A stretch of DNA of 64,000 nt from Clostridia bacterium (GCA_017631795.1 JAGBSO010000035.1:1-64000), one strand, 5' to 3'; shown: positions 1-8,727, counted from the first letter of the stretch. Numbers and translations: made by a program. Notes: generated by a model not told the origin, from the sequence alone.

Positions 1-16
1 AGCTGAATTATTGTAG

Positions 17-120
17 TGGAAAATTGAAAATTGAAAGTTGAAAATGAATAGAGCGAAGCGGAATCAAGTGCGAAGCACTTCCGAAACTTTCCATTTTCCA
101 TTCTCAACTTTCCATTTGAG
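17..120. repeat. Heptamer-armed palindromic element A
   Basis: The left arm (17-51) reads in exact 7-nt steps: TGGAAAA, TTGAAAA, TTGAAAG, TTGAAAA. The right arm (about 86-120) reads ACTTTCC, ATTTTCC, ATTCTCA, ACTTTCC, ATTTGAG, which is the approximate reverse complement of the left. Between them is a core with a small hairpin, AAGTGC-GAA-GCACTT, flanked by GAGCGAAGCGG and TTCCG. Elements at 9281 and 61841 have the same plan with different heptamers. The element lies directly upstream of the MBL gene and explains the false N-terminal extension of that reading frame. Confidence 0.75.
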
Positions 121-154
121 CGAAGCGATAAATTATTGTTTCCCGGTGAACTCT

Positions 155-793
155 ATGATAATAAAAACTCTCCCTCTCGGTGCGATTGAAGCGAATACTT
201 ATATTCTCATTGACGAAGAAAGCGGCAGCGCTGCGATTGTTGATGCAGGTGACTGCAATAAAAAGCTTCTTGAAGCACTCAGCGATAACAGAATCAGAAA
301 AATTGAATATATACTTCTCACACACGGTCATTTTGACCATATAGACGGTGTGCCTGATATAAAAAAGCATTTCCCCGATGCAAAAATCGCAATACATGAA
401 GCTGATGCACCTTGCCTCGGTGATGATTCACTGTCCCTTGCAAGGGGATTCGGCAGATTATTCAGCAAAAAAGTGAATGCGGATATCATTCTGCATGACG
501 GTGATTCACTTCCTTTCGGAAATGATGAAATCACTGTGATTCACACACCCGGTCACACAAAAGGCGGTGTCACATATAAAATCGGCAGTTGTCTTTTTAC
601 GGGTGATACACTGTTTTATCTTTCCATCGGCAGAACAGATTTCCCCGGCGGCAGTTACGATGTGCTGAATGACTCCGTAATGCGTCTTTTTGAGCTTGAA
701 GGGGAGTATACCGTTTATCCGGGGCATGACAGAACAACATCCCTTGATTTTGAAAGACAACATAACAGATTTGTAAGGTGGAAAAACAGATGA
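155..793 (+). CDS. MBL-fold metallo-hydrolase (glyoxalase II-like)
   Basis: This is a cytosolic metallo-beta-lactamase-fold hydrolase of 212 residues, of the small YcbL/glyoxalase II-like group that cleaves thioesters or related esters. The dizinc motif THGHFDHIDG is clear at about residues 55-64. A metal-binding HTPGHTKGG follows, then FTGDTLF and the late YPGHD. Start: the open frame extends upstream to 38, but that part is translated repeat element A. ATG 155 begins MIIKTLPLGAIEANTYI, the normal family N-terminus. It overlaps the next gene by 4 nt (ATGA). Substrate cannot be read from sequence. Confidence 0.88.
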   Translation: MIIKTLPLGAIEANTYILIDEESGSAAIVDAGDCNKKLLEALSDNRIRKIEYILLTHGHFDHIDGVPDIKKHFPDAKIAIHEADAPCLGDDSLSLARGFGRLFSKKVNADIILHDGDSLPFGNDEITVIHTPGHTKGGVTYKIGSCLFTGDTLFYLSIGRTDFPGGSYDVLNDSVMRLFELEGEYTVYPGHDRTTSLDFERQHNRFVRWKNR

Positions 794-2262
794 TTCTTTC
801 CGTCACAGGTCACAATTTCAGATATGAAACTGAAAATGTAATAAGAATATTTTTTCCTCTTGAAAAAATTACGGTAACCGAAGAAATGATTGAAACACAG
901 GAAAATCATGTGTTCACATACCTTGAAAACAACATAATCGGTTGTGAAGTTTTTCTTTCAGGAAAAAAGGAAAAAAGAGAGCAATCTGTAATTGACAAAA
1001 CAGATAAAGAAGCTGAGCTGATTCTTGCACAGCTTTTATACGATATATTTACCTCCATGACGGGGCTGACACCGCCGTGGGGTATTCTTACGGGTGTAAG
1101 ACCCTCAAAACTTTTAAGAAATCTCATTGCGGAAAACGGTGAAGCGGAAGCACTTGATTATTTCAGAAATCAGCTCTATGTAACCGACAAAAAAACAGAC
1201 CTTGCACTTTCTGTTGCAAAGGCAGAGGACAGAATAATTGCCTTGTCGGGTGAAAAATCATATTCACTTTATGTTTCAATTCCGTTTTGCCCCACAAGAT
1301 GTTCATATTGCTCCTTTGTTTCACATTCCGTGGCACAGGCAAAAAAACTCATTCCCGATTATGTGAAACTCCTTTGCAGAGAAATAGGAGATATCTCAAA
1401 AATCGCAAAGGAGCTTGACCTGAAGCTTGAAACAATCTATTTCGGCGGCGGCACACCCACTTCTCTCGGAGAAGAAGACCTGAAAGCGGTAACAGATGCA
1501 GTCAGCGCAAATTTTAATGTGAAAAATATCCGTGAATACACTATCGAAGCGGGCAGACCCGACACATTGAATAAAGAAAAACTTGCCATAATGAAAAACG
1601 CAGGTGTTTCGAGAATCAGCATAAATCCGCAGACATTCAATGCTCAGGTGCTTGAAAATATCGGCAGAAAACATTCACCCGAAATGACTGTTGAAGCGTT
1701 CGGAATGGCGAGAAATGCAGGTTTTGATAACATAAATATGGACTTTATCGCAGGGCTTCCCGGTGATACATACGAAAGCTTCAGAGCCAGTATAGACAGA
1801 GCTGTTGACCTTTCTCCCGAAAACATAACGATTCATACCCTTGCACTCAAACGTGCTGCAAATATCGTTACACAGGGCGAAACCGATTCAGTCTATAACG
1901 AAACTGCAAAAATGCTTGATTATTCAAATCAGGCTCTTTACGACAGCGGTTATTTTCCTTACTATATGTACCGTCAGAGCAAAACAGTCGGCAATAATGA
2001 AAATGTGGGCTGGAGCAAAGACGGCAGGGAATGTCTTTACAATATCTATATGATGGAGGAGATTCATACCGTGCTTGCTGCAGGCGGCGGTGCAGTCACA
2101 AAGCTGAAATCTCCCTTTGACAGCAGAATAGACCGGGTTTTTAATTTTAAATATCCTTATGAATATATAAGCCGTTTTGATGAGCAGTCAGAGCGCAAAA
2201 AAAATATCTTTGATTTTTACGGGATGATAAAAAGTGGAAATAAAAAAAGAATTTATTTATGA
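790..2262 (+). CDS. hemZ: HemZ-like radical SAM coproporphyrinogen oxidase family protein
   Basis: Radical SAM protein of about 490 residues. The cluster motif PFCPTRCSYC (CxxxCxxC) lies near residue 170 and is followed by the family signature YFGGGTPTS. HemZ/HemN/HemW proteins perform oxygen-independent coproporphyrinogen III oxidation or haem handling. The roughly 160-residue N-terminal extension before the radical SAM core fits the Clostridia/Bacillus HemZ form better than short HemW. Start: GTG 778 is possible, but ATG 790 overlaps the previous stop as ATGA and has AAGGTGG at 775-781. No other haem gene is in the window, so a true haem-pathway role is inferred from family only. Confidence 0.82.
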   Translation: MILSVTGHNFRYETENVIRIFFPLEKITVTEEMIETQENHVFTYLENNIIGCEVFLSGKKEKREQSVIDKTDKEAELILAQLLYDIFTSMTGLTPPWGILTGVRPSKLLRNLIAENGEAEALDYFRNQLYVTDKKTDLALSVAKAEDRIIALSGEKSYSLYVSIPFCPTRCSYCSFVSHSVAQAKKLIPDYVKLLCREIGDISKIAKELDLKLETIYFGGGTPTSLGEEDLKAVTDAVSANFNVKNIREYTIEAGRPDTLNKEKLAIMKNAGVSRISINPQTFNAQVLENIGRKHSPEMTVEAFGMARNAGFDNINMDFIAGLPGDTYESFRASIDRAVDLSPENITIHTLALKRAANIVTQGETDSVYNETAKMLDYSNQALYDSGYFPYYMYRQSKTVGNNENVGWSKDGRECLYNIYMMEEIHTVLAAGGGAVTKLKSPFDSRIDRVFNFKYPYEYISRFDEQSERKKNIFDFYGMIKSGNKKRIYL

Positions 2263-3199
2263 TAAAATAGAAAACGTACCCTCATGCCATGCTTCAACTG
2301 TTTTGCCTCTTCCTGACGGCAGAGTTATGGCAGCATGGTTTGCAGGAGAGCATGAAAGCAACGATAACGTCAGAATTTGGTATTCCGTAAAAGAAAACGG
2401 AGTATGGTCAGAGCCTGAGAAAATTTATTCTGCAGAAAATCTGCCTCATTGGAATCCCGTGCTTGATCTGAGAAATGACGGCACAATCCGTCTTTACTAC
2501 AAAAAGGGCAAAAAAATTTCACGCTGGGTGACATGGTTTACAGATACTGCTGATGCGGGAAAAACATGGTCTGAGCCGAAAGAGCTTGTGCCCGGTGATG
2601 TTTCAGGTGGCAGAGGTCCCGTTAAAAATAAATGTATCCGCACATCAGAAGGTCTGCTTCTTGCACCTGCATCCTCAGAAATCACAAGACAGTTGTGGCG
2701 TTGCTTTATAGATGCTTCCTTTGATGACGGTGACACATGGATAAAGTGTGACTATATTGTAAGACCCAGAAAGAATTTCGGTCTTGTAAGCATGATTCAG
2801 CCCACACTCTGGGAAGATGATGACGGAAATATCCATGCACTCATGCGTACTGATAAGGGCAGAATTTATAAGAGTGTGTCCACGGACGGCGGACTCAGAT
2901 GGTCAAAGGCTGAAAGAACGGAAATTCCCAATAACAACAGCGGAATTGACTGCGTAAGAGTGCCGGACGGCAGAATTTTTCTCTTATATAATAATGTTGA
3001 AGAAAACTGGGGTGACCGTTCACCTCTGAATCTTGCTGTGTCCTGTGACAACGGCAAAACATTCAGAGATGTATGTGAGCTTGAAAATGAAAAAGACGGG
3101 GAATTTTCTTATCCGTCAATAACATATTATAATAACAGACTCCATATCGCATATACATATAACAGAAAACAGATAATGTACTGTGAAACTGAAATCTGA
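2234..3199 (+). CDS. Sialidase-like BNR/Asp-box protein, cytoplasmic
   Basis: A 321-residue predicted six-bladed propeller of the sialidase/neuraminidase superfamily. Asp-box-like motifs recur: TADAGKTW, SFDDGDTW, STDGGLRW and SCDNGKTF. The N-terminal block ASTVLPLPDGRVMAAWFAG is typical of bacterial BNR_2 sialidase-family proteins. There is no signal peptide, so it should act on imported sugars inside the cell, if it is an enzyme at all. The start is GTG 2234, overlapping the end of hemZ by 29 nt; no better in-frame start exists before the conserved block. Genuine sialidase activity is uncertain because the family covers several glycan specificities. Confidence 0.75.
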   Translation: MEIKKEFIYDKIENVPSCHASTVLPLPDGRVMAAWFAGEHESNDNVRIWYSVKENGVWSEPEKIYSAENLPHWNPVLDLRNDGTIRLYYKKGKKISRWVTWFTDTADAGKTWSEPKELVPGDVSGGRGPVKNKCIRTSEGLLLAPASSEITRQLWRCFIDASFDDGDTWIKCDYIVRPRKNFGLVSMIQPTLWEDDDGNIHALMRTDKGRIYKSVSTDGGLRWSKAERTEIPNNNSGIDCVRVPDGRIFLLYNNVEENWGDRSPLNLAVSCDNGKTFRDVCELENEKDGEFSYPSITYYNNRLHIAYTYNRKQIMYCETEI

Positions 3200-3217
3200 A
3201 AGGACGGATAATCGGTA

Positions 3218-4990
3218 ATGGCAGGACGAAAAAAACAATCGTTGCTCAACGGTGCTCTTGTGCTTGTTCTTGCAACTGCATTTGTCGAAATCATCGGCGT
3301 TTTATATAAAATCCCTCTCACGGAGCTTATAGGCACCATGGGCAGAGGTTATACGGGTACTGCATTCAATATCTATATTCCCGTGTATAACATAGCAATG
3401 GCAGGACTTCCCGTTGCAATTTCAAAACTTGTTGCACAGAGTGTTGCCGAAGGTCATTTCAATAATGTAAAGAAAATATTCAGAATTGCATTCTGGCTGT
3501 TTTTCGGAGCAGGTGCAATCGGCACCGTTGTTCTGCTTATTCTTGCATATCCTTATGCAAAATCAATGCAGGCGACAGAATCACTGCCTTCAATCTTCAT
3601 GATTGCTCCCGCTGTTTTTGTATGCTGTGTCATGGCTACATACAGAGGTTACTATTCGGGTCTGCGCAATCAGAATCCTTCTGCAATATCGCAGATGTTT
3701 GAGGTTGTGGGCAAACTTGCATTCGGTCTCGGACTTGCATATGTTGTTCAGCGTTACGGTATGAGCTGTTTTGAACAGGGACTTCCCGTTTACGGTGTTG
3801 AATGTGCAACAGAAGCCGAAGCAGTCATGGCTCTGACTCCTTATGCTGCAGCAGCATCAATTTTCGGTGTTACAATGGGTGCTGTGTGTTCACTCCTTTT
3901 CCTTGTTATCAGACATAAAATTGTCGGCGATAAAATCACTCCCGAAGAACTTGCATCTTCTCCCAAGGCTGATACAGGAAAAAACATCGCAAAGCTCATG
4001 TTTGCCATTGCTGTGCCTGTTGTTGTCAGCACCCTTGTTATGAATATAACAAATCTCATTGACTCATGGGCAATTCAGTACAGACTTCAGTATGCTATCG
4101 ACTCTGATCTTTCAGTCATTTCAAATATGTACAGGGAAGCGCTGTCAATTGCTGCAAAAATGGATAATGTACAGCTCAAATCATATCTCTACGGAGCTTA
4201 TGAAATTGCGCTTGACTTCAGAAATCTTGTGCCCACAATAACAACAACACTTGGTATGAGTGCAATTCCCGTCCTTGCAGAAGCATGGACACTCAAAAAT
4301 AAGCTGATGATACGTTCGTCAATCGAATCTGTCATGCGTATTGCAATGCTCATTTCTCTGCCTGCAGGTATCGGTATGGCGATACTTTCAAGAGACCTGC
4401 TCAACATCATGTACGGCATGTCTGACAGTATCAGCATTTCCGCAACAGTCATGGCACTTTACGGTTGCTTCACATTTATCATGGCTGCAGCTCAGCCTCT
4501 TATCAATATGCTTCAGGCAATCGGCAGAGCAGACATTCCCATGAAATCCGTTTCAATCGCAGCGGTTGTAAAAGTTGTGGTGAACTTTATTCTCATCGGT
4601 ATTCCCGGAATAAACATCATGGGCGCAATTATCGGTACATTCTGTTTCTATCTGATAACTGTCAGCGTGAATATCAATGCACTTATCAAAGAGACAGGTG
4701 TAAGACTCAATTATAAATCAGTATTCTTCAAGCCTCTTTTCTGTGCGCTGATGTGCGGTCTTGCGGCATGGGCAACAACGGGTCTGTGCAAGCATTTCAT
4801 ACCTGCATTTGAGTACGGTTCAAGAGTTTCGAACAACACACTTTCTGCAATAATCGGCATCGTTGCGGCAGTGCTTGTGTATGTTCTTGCGCTTCTTTTT
4901 ACAAAAACAATTGTCAGAGAAGATGTAAAAATGCTTCCCAAGGGAGAAAAAATCTGCAAAATACTTGAAAAATATGACCTGATAGGGTAA
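3218..4990 (+). CDS. SpoVB/YabM-like MOP-superfamily lipid flippase
   Basis: A 590-residue polytopic membrane protein with about 14 hydrophobic segments, of the MOP superfamily polysaccharide biosynthesis group (SpoVB, MurJ/YtgP). The N-terminus LLNGALVLVLATAFVEIIGVLYKIPLTELIG gives the class-typical first helix and is split here by no anomaly. Such proteins flip lipid-linked glycans. Position matters: in Bacillus the equivalent gene yabM precedes yabN (mazG), and here mazG follows about 50 nt downstream. AAAGGACGG lies upstream of ATG 3218. SpoVB versus YabM cannot be separated by sequence alone. Confidence 0.85.
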   Translation: MAGRKKQSLLNGALVLVLATAFVEIIGVLYKIPLTELIGTMGRGYTGTAFNIYIPVYNIAMAGLPVAISKLVAQSVAEGHFNNVKKIFRIAFWLFFGAGAIGTVVLLILAYPYAKSMQATESLPSIFMIAPAVFVCCVMATYRGYYSGLRNQNPSAISQMFEVVGKLAFGLGLAYVVQRYGMSCFEQGLPVYGVECATEAEAVMALTPYAAAASIFGVTMGAVCSLLFLVIRHKIVGDKITPEELASSPKADTGKNIAKLMFAIAVPVVVSTLVMNITNLIDSWAIQYRLQYAIDSDLSVISNMYREALSIAAKMDNVQLKSYLYGAYEIALDFRNLVPTITTTLGMSAIPVLAEAWTLKNKLMIRSSIESVMRIAMLISLPAGIGMAILSRDLLNIMYGMSDSISISATVMALYGCFTFIMAAAQPLINMLQAIGRADIPMKSVSIAAVVKVVVNFILIGIPGINIMGAIIGTFCFYLITVSVNINALIKETGVRLNYKSVFFKPLFCALMCGLAAWATTGLCKHFIPAFEYGSRVSNNTLSAIIGIVAAVLVYVLALLFTKTIVREDVKMLPKGEKICKILEKYDLIG

Positions 4991-5041
4991 TATGTATAGG
5001 TAAAATGCAGAAAAATGCGAAAAATAAGGCGGAAATTTAAA

Positions 5042-5770
5042 ATGGCTGTTGACTATAAATTCAAAGACAAGTATAATATAGAAGATCTGCTTGATATTAT
5101 GAGGATTCTCAGAGCACCCGGCGGTTGTCCCTGGGATGCAGAGCAGGATCACGAATCAATAAAGAAAAACTTTATTGAGGAAACATACGAAGTTGTTGAA
5201 GCTATCAATAAAAAAGACACAGAGCTTCTGAAAGAAGAGCTGGGCGATGTGATGCTTCAGGTCGTTTTCCATGCAGTTATGGAAGAAGAAAAAGGTGTGT
5301 TTGATCTTGGCGATGTTGCGGACGGTGTCTGCAAAAAGCTGATTGAACGTCACCCCCATGTTTTCGGTGATATATCTGTTTCTAACACAGATGAAGTTCT
5401 TTCAAACTGGGATGCGATAAAACGCAACTCAAAAAAGCAGAAGACAACTACTCAGGCAATGGATTCCGTGCCAAGAGAATTTCCTGCTCTTATGAGAGCT
5501 GAAAAATTGCAGTCAAAAGCAGCAAAAGCAGGTGTTGACCTGAAAGAAGATGCTTCGGCATATATCACACAGAAAGCATCAGCTCTTTCATCAGGCATTG
5601 ATGAAAAAAATATCGGTGAACTTCTTTTTGCAGTTGTTGCAGCAGCAAGAAAAAACGGTATTGACCCCGAAGATGCACTCACAAAAATTTCCGACGGATT
5701 CCTTGCAGATTTCGGAGATTACGAAAAAGGCACAGATGAAGAGAAAGCTTCAGCAGTGTTCTATAATTAA
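5042..5770 (+). CDS. mazG: MazG nucleoside triphosphate pyrophosphohydrolase (YabN-type)
   Basis: A 242-residue all-alpha NTP pyrophosphatase that hydrolyses (d)NTPs to monophosphates and cleans the nucleotide pool. The first MazG domain shows LRAPGGCPWDAEQDHESI and the Mg-binding pairs EETYEVVEA and EELGDVMLQVVF. A second, weaker domain occupies the C-terminal half. Unlike Bacillus YabN there is no N-terminal methyltransferase domain. Start: the frame opens at 5015, but ATG 5042 has AAGGCGG at 5026-5032 and begins MAVDYKFKDKY. Gene order matches the yabM-yabN cluster. Confidence 0.92.
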   Translation: MAVDYKFKDKYNIEDLLDIMRILRAPGGCPWDAEQDHESIKKNFIEETYEVVEAINKKDTELLKEELGDVMLQVVFHAVMEEEKGVFDLGDVADGVCKKLIERHPHVFGDISVSNTDEVLSNWDAIKRNSKKQKTTTQAMDSVPREFPALMRAEKLQSKAAKAGVDLKEDASAYITQKASALSSGIDEKNIGELLFAVVAAARKNGIDPEDALTKISDGFLADFGDYEKGTDEEKASAVFYN

Positions 5771-5831
5771 TTTGCCAAATATTGTATAAATATAGATTTG
5801 GAATATATGAAAAAAAAGGAGGAAAAAGATA

Positions 5832-6107
5832 ATGAAGAAGACAGATCTCATCGCTGCAGTTGCAGCAAAGGCAGAACTTTCAAAGAAGGATGCAGAGGCT
5901 GCTGTTAACGCTGTTGTTGAAGCAGTTACAGAAGCTCTTGCAAACGGTGACAGTGTTCAGCTCGTAGGCTTCGGTACATTTGATGTACGTGCTCGTTCAG
6001 AAAAGCAGTGCCGTAACCCCAGAACAGGCGAAACAATGACTGTTGCTGCAACAAAGGTTCCCGCTTTCAAGGCAGGTAAAGCTCTTAAAGACGCAGTTGC
6101 AAAATAA
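5832..6107 (+). CDS. hup: HU family DNA-binding protein
   Basis: A 91-residue histone-like protein that bends and compacts DNA. It begins MKKTDLIAAVAAKAELSKKDA. The conserved arm region carries GFGTFDVRARSEKQCRNPRTGE, in which the Arg-Asn-Pro tip contacts the minor groove (here RNPRTG). A strong AAAGGAGG site precedes the ATG, as expected for an abundant protein, and a strong terminator follows. In Clostridia HU is often placed between mazG and the S4 protein YabO; here yabO is absent. Confidence 0.96.
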   Translation: MKKTDLIAAVAAKAELSKKDAEAAVNAVVEAVTEALANGDSVQLVGFGTFDVRARSEKQCRNPRTGETMTVAATKVPAFKAGKALKDAVAK

Positions 6108-6131
6108 TTCAGGTTTAAATCCATAAAAAAG

Positions 6132-6160
6132 GCAGAAGAGATCGACTCTTCTGCTTTTTT
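6132..6160 (+). terminator. Intrinsic terminator after HU
   Basis: GCAGAAGAG-ATCGA-CTCTTCTGC gives a perfect 9-bp stem followed by TTTTTT. It ends the mazG/HU transcript just before the 3' end of the convergent GH43 gene. Confidence 0.9.
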
Positions 6161-6174
6161 GTTTTCCGTTTCTT

Positions 6175-7143
6175 TTATTTAAGCACAGGTGTTCCGTTTT
6201 CGTCAAATCTGACTTTTCTGATTCTTGCGTGTCTGCAAGGGTCATAAAGTGATTCTTCGCAGAAAGTGCCGCACTCACCGTGCATATGGCTTTCAGGTCT
6301 TGCGTGATAAATCAGCAGAATGTCACCGTTTTCGTCTGTGACAAAACTGTTGTGGCCGGGACCTGATTCACCCACAAGGTCAGATGTCTGCAAAACAGGT
6401 GAGTCGAGCTTTTTCCAGCTTGCGGGATTCATAAGGTCTGCGTCGGTATCTGCTTCAAGTCTGCCTATACAGTATTCTGCGCCTGTGCCTGATGCTGAAA
6501 AGAAAATATAAACTTTATCCTCAGTTTTCAGCACGCTTGCACCTTCATTGACTCTGTAAACAACCTTTTCCCAGTCATATTCGGGTTTAGTCAGAAGAAT
6601 AGGCTTTGAAATGAGCTTCTGCGGCATGTCGGGATTTATTTCTGCCATGAAAAGAGAAGAATCGCCGATGATTTCTGCCCAGATAAGATAATGTTTTCCG
6701 TTATGCTCAAAATAAGTCATATCAAGTGAAAAGCTGTTGAAAGAAACTTCATCTTCGTCACATGCCTGCATTCTGCCCATTTCTGACCATGTGTCATTAT
6801 AAGGATCATTTCCGTCACACATGAGAAGATAAGGTCTGATGTGCCACACATCATCACTGTTTGCCGCAGCAAAGAATACATACCATTTTCCGCCGATAAA
6901 GTGAATTTCAGGCGCCCAGATATGTCTTGCCATGATACCGCTGTCGTGAGCTTTCCATATGGTTTTTTCTTCTGCTTGAGCCAGTCCCGAAACTGTTTTG
7001 CTTCTGCGCAGGATTATTCTGTCGTAACCGTGCAGAGCATCACCGAATGCAGGGTAAGATGCTGTAAAATAATAGTATCCGTCAAGTCCCTTTGTGATGT
7101 ACGGGTCAGCTCTTTGTATGATGAAAGGATTATTGTATTCCAT
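6175..7143 (-). CDS. Glycoside hydrolase family 43-like protein
   Basis: A 322-residue five-bladed propeller hydrolase without a signal peptide, so probably an intracellular exo-enzyme on arabinose- or xylose-containing oligosaccharides. The N-terminus IIQRADPYITKGLDGYYYF holds the family Asp (catalytic base) in RADPY. HIWAPEIHFIGGKWYVFFAA is the classic GH43 WAPEI block, and the middle propeller has a VNEGASVLK acid region. AAAAGGAG precedes the ATG at 7143. It is inserted on the opposite strand inside the yab cluster, which suggests accessory gain. Specificity (xylosidase or arabinofuranosidase) is not decidable. Confidence 0.85.
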   Translation of the reverse strand: MEYNNPFIIQRADPYITKGLDGYYYFTASYPAFGDALHGYDRIILRRSKTVSGLAQAEEKTIWKAHDSGIMARHIWAPEIHFIGGKWYVFFAAANSDDVWHIRPYLLMCDGNDPYNDTWSEMGRMQACDEDEVSFNSFSLDMTYFEHNGKHYLIWAEIIGDSSLFMAEINPDMPQKLISKPILLTKPEYDWEKVVYRVNEGASVLKTEDKVYIFFSASGTGAEYCIGRLEADTDADLMNPASWKKLDSPVLQTSDLVGESGPGHNSFVTDENGDILLIYHARPESHMHGECGTFCEESLYDPCRHARIRKVRFDENGTPVLK

Positions 7144-7200
7144 GTTATTTCACTCCTTTTTCTGAGTATAATATAAAAAAAATATTTTATCAATAGCAGA

Positions 7201-7229
7201 TTGATTTTTGTGTCACAAAGTTGTATAAT
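7201..7229 (+). promoter_or_regulatory. Promoter with an operator-like palindrome in its spacer
   Basis: TTGATT (7201-7206), 17-nt spacer, TATAAT (7224-7229). The spacer contains the dyad TTTGTGTCACAAA (about 7207-7219), resembling a short Rex- or CRP-type site and placed where a bound protein would block polymerase. The regulator is not identified. Confidence 0.6.
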
Positions 7230-7269
7230 ATCGAATCTGTATAATAAAAATGTTATGAAGGCGACACTC

Positions 7270-7341
7270 ATGAAGAAAAATAAAACACATGTTTTTGATA
7301 TATTGCCGTGTCAACAACCGTATTGTCTGCAACATTTATAA
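7270..7341 (+). CDS. 23-codon ORF, leader peptide or frameshifted N-terminus
   Basis: ATG 7270 has a good site (GAAGG, 8-nt spacing) and reads MKKNKTHVFDILPCQQPY before stopping at 7341. It overlaps the next ORF in another frame. The N-terminal part MKKNKTHVFDIL reads naturally into VSTTVLSATF of the 7308 frame if one base is gained or lost near 7305. So this may be the true start of that protein rather than a separate peptide. Confidence 0.35.
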   Translation: MKKNKTHVFDILPCQQPYCLQHL

Positions 7342-7571
7342 ATGAATTGCTCTGCTCGTTTTATGGCATGGAATCTGCATTTATTTCGGAATTCAATTTC
7401 CCTGATTTTGAACTGAAAAATGTTCTGCATCTTGTAATTCTCGGTGTGATTGTTGCAGTTGCTGTCGGCATTTTTGATGTCTGTCTCGACTTTTTCGGAA
7501 AAATGAAAAAAAGAATGAAGAAAGGTCTTGTGGGTGAGCAGTACGAAATAGAAGAATGTAATCAGATGTAA
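7308..7571 (+). CDS. Small predicted membrane protein in the yabO position
   Basis: An 87-codon frame with codon use like its neighbours. It has one hydrophobic helix (VLHLVILGVIVAVAVGIF) and a basic tail (KMKKRMKKG). I do not recognise it. The only upstream in-frame starts are GTG 7308 and ATG 7368, neither with a convincing ribosome site, while a good site serves ATG 7270 in another frame. A frameshift (real or sequencing) is likely. It lies where Clostridia normally encode the S4 protein YabO/RqcP but has no S4 motif. Confidence 0.5.
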   Translation: MSTTVLSATFINELLCSFYGMESAFISEFNFPDFELKNVLHLVILGVIVAVAVGIFDVCLDFFGKMKKRMKKGLVGEQYEIEECNQM

Positions 7572-7580
7572 TAAAAAAAC

Positions 7581-7618
7581 AACTGTTGTCATATTTATAT
7601 GATGACAGTTATTTTTTT
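7581..7618 (+). terminator. Intrinsic terminator before yabP
   Basis: AACTGTTGTCATAT and ATATGATGACAGTT form a near-perfect stem with a tiny TT loop, followed by ATTTTTTT. Because it ends only about 12 nt before the yabP start codon, read-through or a processing role is possible. Confidence 0.75.
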
Positions 7619-7630
7619 GAGAGGGATATT

Positions 7631-7906
7631 ATGACAGAAGAGAAAGTGATATCATTTCCGCACAATCTGACGCTTGAGGACAGAAAAAAACTTGTGGTTT
7701 CCGGTGTTACCGATATCGGCGGATATGACGAACAGACGATAGTTGCACAGACAGAAAGAGGGGAGCTAACCGTAAAAGGTGAAGGTCTTCATATTATCAG
7801 GATGAGTGTTGACCTTGGTGAACTTGCCGTAGAAGGACATATAATTTCGTTGCAATACAGCGAAGTTCAGCAGTCAGGCGGATTTTTCTCCCGTCTTTTT
7901 AAATAG
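7631..7906 (+). CDS. yabP: Sporulation protein YabP
   Basis: A 91-residue protein of the YabP/YqfC family, required in Bacillus for spore coat or cortex assembly. The family core is clear: FPHNLTLEDRKKLVVSGVTDIG, then a GELTVKGEGLHI strand region. The longer frame starts with TTG 7586 inside the preceding terminator hairpin. ATG 7631 with upstream GAGAGG is the real start. It is separated by 2 nt from yabQ. Its presence argues the organism belongs to a spore-forming lineage. Confidence 0.88.
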   Translation: MTEEKVISFPHNLTLEDRKKLVVSGVTDIGGYDEQTIVAQTERGELTVKGEGLHIIRMSVDLGELAVEGHIISLQYSEVQQSGGFFSRLFK

Positions 7907-7908
7907 AT

Positions 7909-8394
7909 ATGTACGGTATTGACCTGTCTGTCCAGATAGAAAATCTGATGCCTGCTCTGGGACTGGGATTTCTGCTGGGCTTTGTTTATGATTGTGTACA
8001 TTTTATGAGAATTCTGTTTCCTGCAGGAAAAATCTTTTTGTTTGTATCGGATATGCTGTTTGTTGTTTTCTGCACCTTTTCATCATTCTTGCTGTTTCTT
8101 GGTGTAAACAACGGCAATATCCGCATGTATCTTGTTGTTGCAGAAATAACAGGGGCGGCTGTGTATTTCTGCACTGCAGGAATAATCATAATTACTGTTT
8201 ATCGGAAAATTGCTTATGTTATAAAACAGACGTGCAATGTGATTTTTGGTCCCTTTAAATTTCTGATAAGGAAAATTTTTATAACAGCTAAAAAAACATA
8301 CAGAAAAATTTACGAAATTTTGAAAAAAATGAAAAATAAATTCAAAAAACCCTTGAAAGATGCGGATATAATGTTGTATAATAACAATAATTAA
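7909..8394 (+). CDS. yabQ: Spore cortex biosynthesis protein YabQ
   Basis: A 161-residue membrane protein with an N-terminal hydrophobic stretch and several helices to about residue 100. It then has a strongly basic tail (KFLIRKIFITAKKTYRKIYEILKK region). YabQ is a mother-cell membrane protein needed for cortex formation in Bacillus. GFLLGFVYDCVHFMRI is the recognisable family block. It follows yabP by 2 nt and precedes divIC, the conserved order. Confidence 0.88.
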   Translation: MYGIDLSVQIENLMPALGLGFLLGFVYDCVHFMRILFPAGKIFLFVSDMLFVVFCTFSSFLLFLGVNNGNIRMYLVVAEITGAAVYFCTAGIIIITVYRKIAYVIKQTCNVIFGPFKFLIRKIFITAKKTYRKIYEILKKMKNKFKKPLKDADIMLYNNNN

Positions 8395-8445
8395 GTTAAA
8401 GTGAATTTCTATGCGCTTATGATTTTGTGAAAGGATGCCGTACTG

Positions 8446-8727
8446 ATGAAAAAACAGTCAAACAAAAAAGTGAGAATTGCTATAATCTCAGTTATTGCTG
8501 TTTTTGCAGTTATTATGACTGCATGGATCGGTACTCTTATCAGCGATAACATCAAGCTCAATAAAGAACTTGGTGAAAAAGAAGATGAACTTGCAGCATG
8601 GCAGGAAGAAAATGCAGCTCTTGATGCTCTTGTTGATGAAGAAAACGAAACAGCGCTCATGGAGGAATATGCACGTAAATCAGGTTATGTTTATCCTGAT
8701 GAACGTGTTTATATAAACGGGAATTAA
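8446..8727 (+). CDS. divIC: Septum formation initiator family protein (DivIC/FtsB-like)
   Basis: A 93-residue bitopic membrane protein. A basic N-terminus is followed by one membrane helix (IAIISVIAVFAVIMTAWIGTL) and a short coiled coil (KLNKELGEKEDELAAWQEEN). It ends with the EEYARKSGYVYPDERVY block typical of DivIC/FtsB. These proteins bridge FtsL and FtsQ/DivIB at the division septum. Position between yabQ and the S1 protein supports DivIC. Confidence 0.9.
   Translation: MKKQSNKKVRIAIISVIAVFAVIMTAWIGTLISDNIKLNKELGEKEDELAAWQEENAALDALVDEENETALMEEYARKSGYVYPDERVYINGN

Noticed and set aside
38..154. N-terminal extension of the MBL protein
   Set aside because: It is translated repeat element A; the family N-terminus starts at ATG 155.
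7586..7630. TTG-led N-terminal extension of YabP
   Set aside because: The extension is the terminator hairpin; ATG 7631 with a ribosome site starts the conserved domain.
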